DNA of 7,191 bases from assembly GCA_002329225.1 (NCBI GenBank), contig DCTF01000003.1:308-7498 (forward strand), read 5' to 3'. Origin of the DNA: Ruminococcaceae bacterium UBA1447. GTDB lineage: Bacteria; Bacillota; Clostridia; Oscillospirales; Acutalibacteraceae. Below, piece by piece: positions 5,366-7,191 of this stretch. Position 1 is the stretch's first letter; every line of letters starts with the position of its first letter. The translations under genes and the position numbers were made by a program. The notes under the pieces were generated by a model, which made no database searches, had not been told where the DNA came from, and was given only the letters and a program-made list of their open reading frames with translations.

Positions 5366-6613
5366 ATGGAACGCTCAATTTTACATGTGGACTGCAATAA
5401 GTTTTACGCCTCGGTGGAATGTCTTCATCGGCCGGAAATACGCTCCAGGCCCGTTATAGTGGGCGGGGATGAAGACTTACGTCACGGAATAGTGTTGACA
5501 AAAAATGAAATCGCCTCCAAGTTCGGTATTAAGACGGCGGAGCCTATTTGGCAGGCGAGGCAAAAATGCCCCGATTTGGTAGTTGTTAAGCCCAATTACC
5601 CTCTTTATCTGCGCTTTTCCGCCCTCACGAGGGAGATTTATGCCGACTATACCGACCAAATAGAGCCCTTCGGGTTAGACGAATGTTGGCTGGATGTGAC
5701 GGGCAGCGGAATTTTCCGTAACGGTATGACAATTGCGGAAGAAATTCGCCGCAGGGTAAAATTTGAGTTGGGTATCACCGTCAGCATAGGGGTAAGTTAC
5801 AACAAAATATTTGCAAAATTAGGCAGCGATTATAAAAAGCCTGATGCCGTTACCCAAATTACAAAACGGAATTTTAAAGATATTGTTTGGCCTTTACCGG
5901 CGCAGAATCTGCTGTATGTGGGGCGCTCTACCGCCGCCAGATTCCGCAGCTGCGGTATTTTTACCATAGGGGATATTGCCCTGTGTACTCCGGAGTATCT
6001 GCACATGCTTTTAGGAAAGACCGGGTATATGTACCATGTGTTTGCCAACGGGCTGGATAATGAGCCGGTTTCAAAAATGGGCAATAAAGCGGTTGTAAAG
6101 TCTATCGGCAACAGTTCCACCGCCCCAAGAGATTTGGAAAACGAACAGGATGTTAAAGTGCTCATGTATGTTCTGGGCGAAAGTGTTGCCCGGCGTATGC
6201 GGGAGCAGGGTTTTTGCTGCAAGACCGTATGTATAACCGTGAGGGATAACGCCCTTTTACGGATTGAACGTCAGGGTAAATTGCCCGCCTACAGTGCCGA
6301 TACCGGGGAAATTACAAAAAAAGCTATGGAACTTTTCAGAAAAAATTATAACTGGAGGCGGCCCGTTCGCAGTATCGGTATCAGCTGCACGGATTTTGAG
6401 CAGGAAGACTTTCCGGCTCAGCTGGACCTGTACGGCTGTGCTCAGCGTAGGGCAAAGGCTCAGCGGTTGGATAAAACGGTGGATGAACTCAAAGAGCGTT
6501 TCGGTAATTTCTGCGTACAGCGGGGGCTTATGCTCACCGACAGGGGGCTTTCAGGTTTTAATCCCTACAGCGAAAACGTAATCCATCCGATAGGTTATTT
6601 TAAGCCGCAATAA
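5366..6613 (+). CDS. Y-family translesion DNA polymerase (DinB/ImpB/UmuC family)
   Basis: This 415-residue error-prone polymerase copies past damaged bases. The N-terminal motif ILHVDCNKFYASVE carries Asp9, and LDECWLDVTGS carries Asp105-Glu106; these are the three metal-binding acids. SIGVSYNKIFAKLGSDYKKPD is the conserved palm segment. A helix-hairpin-helix-like stretch with GRSTAARFRSCGIFTIGDIA follows, then the little-finger domain. QLDLY at 352-356 matches the beta-clamp binding pentapeptide (QL[SD]LF type), placed as in UmuC/UvrX-like members. Length is within the DinB/UvrX range. All catalytic residues are present, so it should be active. It has a LexA box and strong promoter directly upstream, and shares its operon with the 79-residue gene 14 bases downstream. 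DinB (Pol IV) is the likely annotation, but the LDECW form and clamp-motif position leave a PolY2/UvrX-like subtype open, so no gene symbol is given. Confidence 0.95.
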   Translation: MERSILHVDCNKFYASVECLHRPEIRSRPVIVGGDEDLRHGIVLTKNEIASKFGIKTAEPIWQARQKCPDLVVVKPNYPLYLRFSALTREIYADYTDQIEPFGLDECWLDVTGSGIFRNGMTIAEEIRRRVKFELGITVSIGVSYNKIFAKLGSDYKKPDAVTQITKRNFKDIVWPLPAQNLLYVGRSTAARFRSCGIFTIGDIALCTPEYLHMLLGKTGYMYHVFANGLDNEPVSKMGNKAVVKSIGNSSTAPRDLENEQDVKVLMYVLGESVARRMREQGFCCKTVCITVRDNALLRIERQGKLPAYSADTGEITKKAMELFRKNYNWRRPVRSIGISCTDFEQEDFPAQLDLYGCAQRRAKAQRLDKTVDELKERFGNFCVQRGLMLTDRGLSGFNPYSENVIHPIGYFKPQ

Positions 6614-6627
6614 AAGGGGAGGAGAAA

Positions 6628-6867
6628 ATGGCCCGCAAAGTTTATGTGGATGTACTGATTAAGCAGGACAGGGAGGGGAGAATAACGCCCCTGTCCATCA
6701 CATGGGAAGACGGCAGGGTTTACGAGATTGATAAAATAACAAGAGTTTGCAATGCGGCTTCTCTCAAGGCGGGAGGGGCGGGGATAAGATATACTTGCGT
6801 TATAAGGAATAAGGAAACCTTTCTGTTTTTAGAAAATAACAAATGGTTTGTTGAAAGCAAAACCTGA
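6628..6867 (+). CDS. Small conserved protein paired with the Y-family polymerase
   Basis: This 79-residue protein begins 14 bases after the polymerase stop, with a strong GGGGAGGAG ribosome binding site, so it is translated from the same SOS-induced mRNA. It has no signal peptide or membrane segment. Predicted strands alternate (KVYVDVLIKQD, ITPLSITWEDGRVYEIDKI, IRYTCVIRNKETFLFLENNKWFVES), suggesting a small all-beta fold, with a basic loop CNAASLKAGGAGIRY in the middle. I recall similar short proteins beside dinB-like genes in Clostridia, and it may be related to the polymerase-linked DUF6504 group, but I cannot confirm this. It is not YolD, the usual partner of UvrX. Gene order suggests an accessory or regulator of the polymerase; this is inference. 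Confidence 0.8.
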   Translation: MARKVYVDVLIKQDREGRITPLSITWEDGRVYEIDKITRVCNAASLKAGGAGIRYTCVIRNKETFLFLENNKWFVESKT

Positions 6868-6894
6868 AGGAAGGAATATAAATACAGCAGAAGT

Positions 6895-6923
6895 TTGACA
6901 ACTGCTTTGAATAAAGATATTAT
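6895..6923 (+). promoter_or_regulatory. Promoter of the GtrA-type gene
   Basis: A perfect TTGACA (6895-6900) and TATTAT (6918-6923, 5 of 6) are separated by 17 bases, with a start near 6930, about 29 bases before the ATG at 6959. An inverted repeat TGACAA/TTGTCA (6896-6901 and 6925-6930) frames the promoter and could be an operator. The GtrA gene is thus likely transcribed separately from the polymerase operon, although no terminator is visible between them. Confidence 0.75.
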
Positions 6924-6958
6924 CTTGTCAGCAATACGGTTTTTGAAAGGGGAAGTGT

Positions 6959-7191
6959 ATGAGTCGGCAGAAAGGCGTTGTTCCTACCAAAAAGCAGAAC
7001 TTTATTCAAGGTATCAAGTTTGTTGTTTTTTCAATTTCCGCCGGTGTTATCCAAGCGGGTACGCTTACATTACTAAATGAGTTTACCTCCTCTCCCCCCT
7101 GGTTGTCATACCTCAGCGGTCTTGTGTTGTCGGTGCTTTATAATTTCACGCTCAACCGCCGCTTTACTTTTAAGTCCGCCGCCAATGTACC
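6959..7191 (+). CDS. GtrA-family membrane protein, N-terminal part (cut by window end)
   Basis: The 77 visible residues start at an ATG preceded by AAAGGGG (6946-6952). A basic N-terminus (SRQKGVVPTKKQN) leads into a first membrane segment, IKFVVFSISAGVIQAGTLTLL at about 19-39. A second follows (WLSYLSGLVLSVLYNF, about 49-64), then LNRRFTFKS. The second segment followed by NFxLNRxxTF is the hallmark of the GtrA family (PF04138), four-helix membrane proteins thought to move lipid-linked sugars across the membrane for cell-surface polysaccharide or teichoic-acid glycosylation. About half the protein is outside the window. The downstream neighbour, often a glycosyltransferase, cannot be seen, so the substrate is unknown. 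Confidence 0.85.
   Translation, partial: MSRQKGVVPTKKQNFIQGIKFVVFSISAGVIQAGTLTLLNEFTSSPPWLSYLSGLVLSVLYNFTLNRRFTFKSAANV

Noticed and set aside
5136..5378. Minus-strand open frames of 80 and 66 codons in the polymerase upstream region
   Set aside because: They span two promoters and the LexA box, with low-complexity Phe-rich translations from an AT-rich intergenic region.
6895..7080. TTG-start frame of 61 codons ahead of the GtrA-type gene
   Set aside because: Its start is the -35 box, and it overlaps the GtrA frame, which has the ribosome site and the family motif.

Overview
The window reads as chromosomal DNA of a Clostridia-type Firmicute, most likely a gut Oscillospirales/Lachnospirales relative. 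This is inferred from strong GGAGG-type ribosome binding sites, consensus sigma-A promoters with 17-base spacers, a Gram-positive LexA box (CGAAC-N4-GTTCG) and protein families typical of that group. Both ends are cut through genes. No RNA gene, insertion sequence, phage gene or CRISPR array is visible, and no gene-free stretch exceeds 300 bases.

Layout. (1) 1-563, minus: N-terminal part of an AAA_14/DUF4143-type P-loop ATPase. (2) 564-836: divergent intergenic region. The ATPase promoter is bracketed by two copies of a 46-base repeat, each with a TGTG-N8-CACA dyad. The promoter of the next gene, facing right, lies at 773-801. (3) 837-3287, plus: a two-gene unit of a PurF-like amidophosphoribosyltransferase paralogue, whose glutaminase residues are missing although its PRPP loop and four Fe-S cysteines remain, followed 30 bases later by a glycerophosphodiester phosphodiesterase-family protein. 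(4) 3229-3271: a strong hairpin with runs of A and T on both sides, serving as terminator for both converging units. The phosphodiesterase frame runs through it. (5) 3325-5115, minus: a secreted protein of the neutral ceramidase N-terminal superfamily. (6) 5116-5365: divergent promoters, with a LexA SOS box just downstream of the right-hand one. (7) 5366-6867, plus: a Y-family translesion DNA polymerase and a 79-residue partner protein, read as one SOS operon. (8) 6895-7191, plus: a separate consensus promoter and the start of a GtrA-type membrane protein, cut by the window end.

The genes form four or five small independent units rather than one system. The most unusual points are the PurF paralogue that cannot use glutamine as PurF does, its pairing with a phosphodiesterase, the paired repeats around the ATPase promoter, and the phosphodiesterase frame that passes through its own terminator next to an A8 run.
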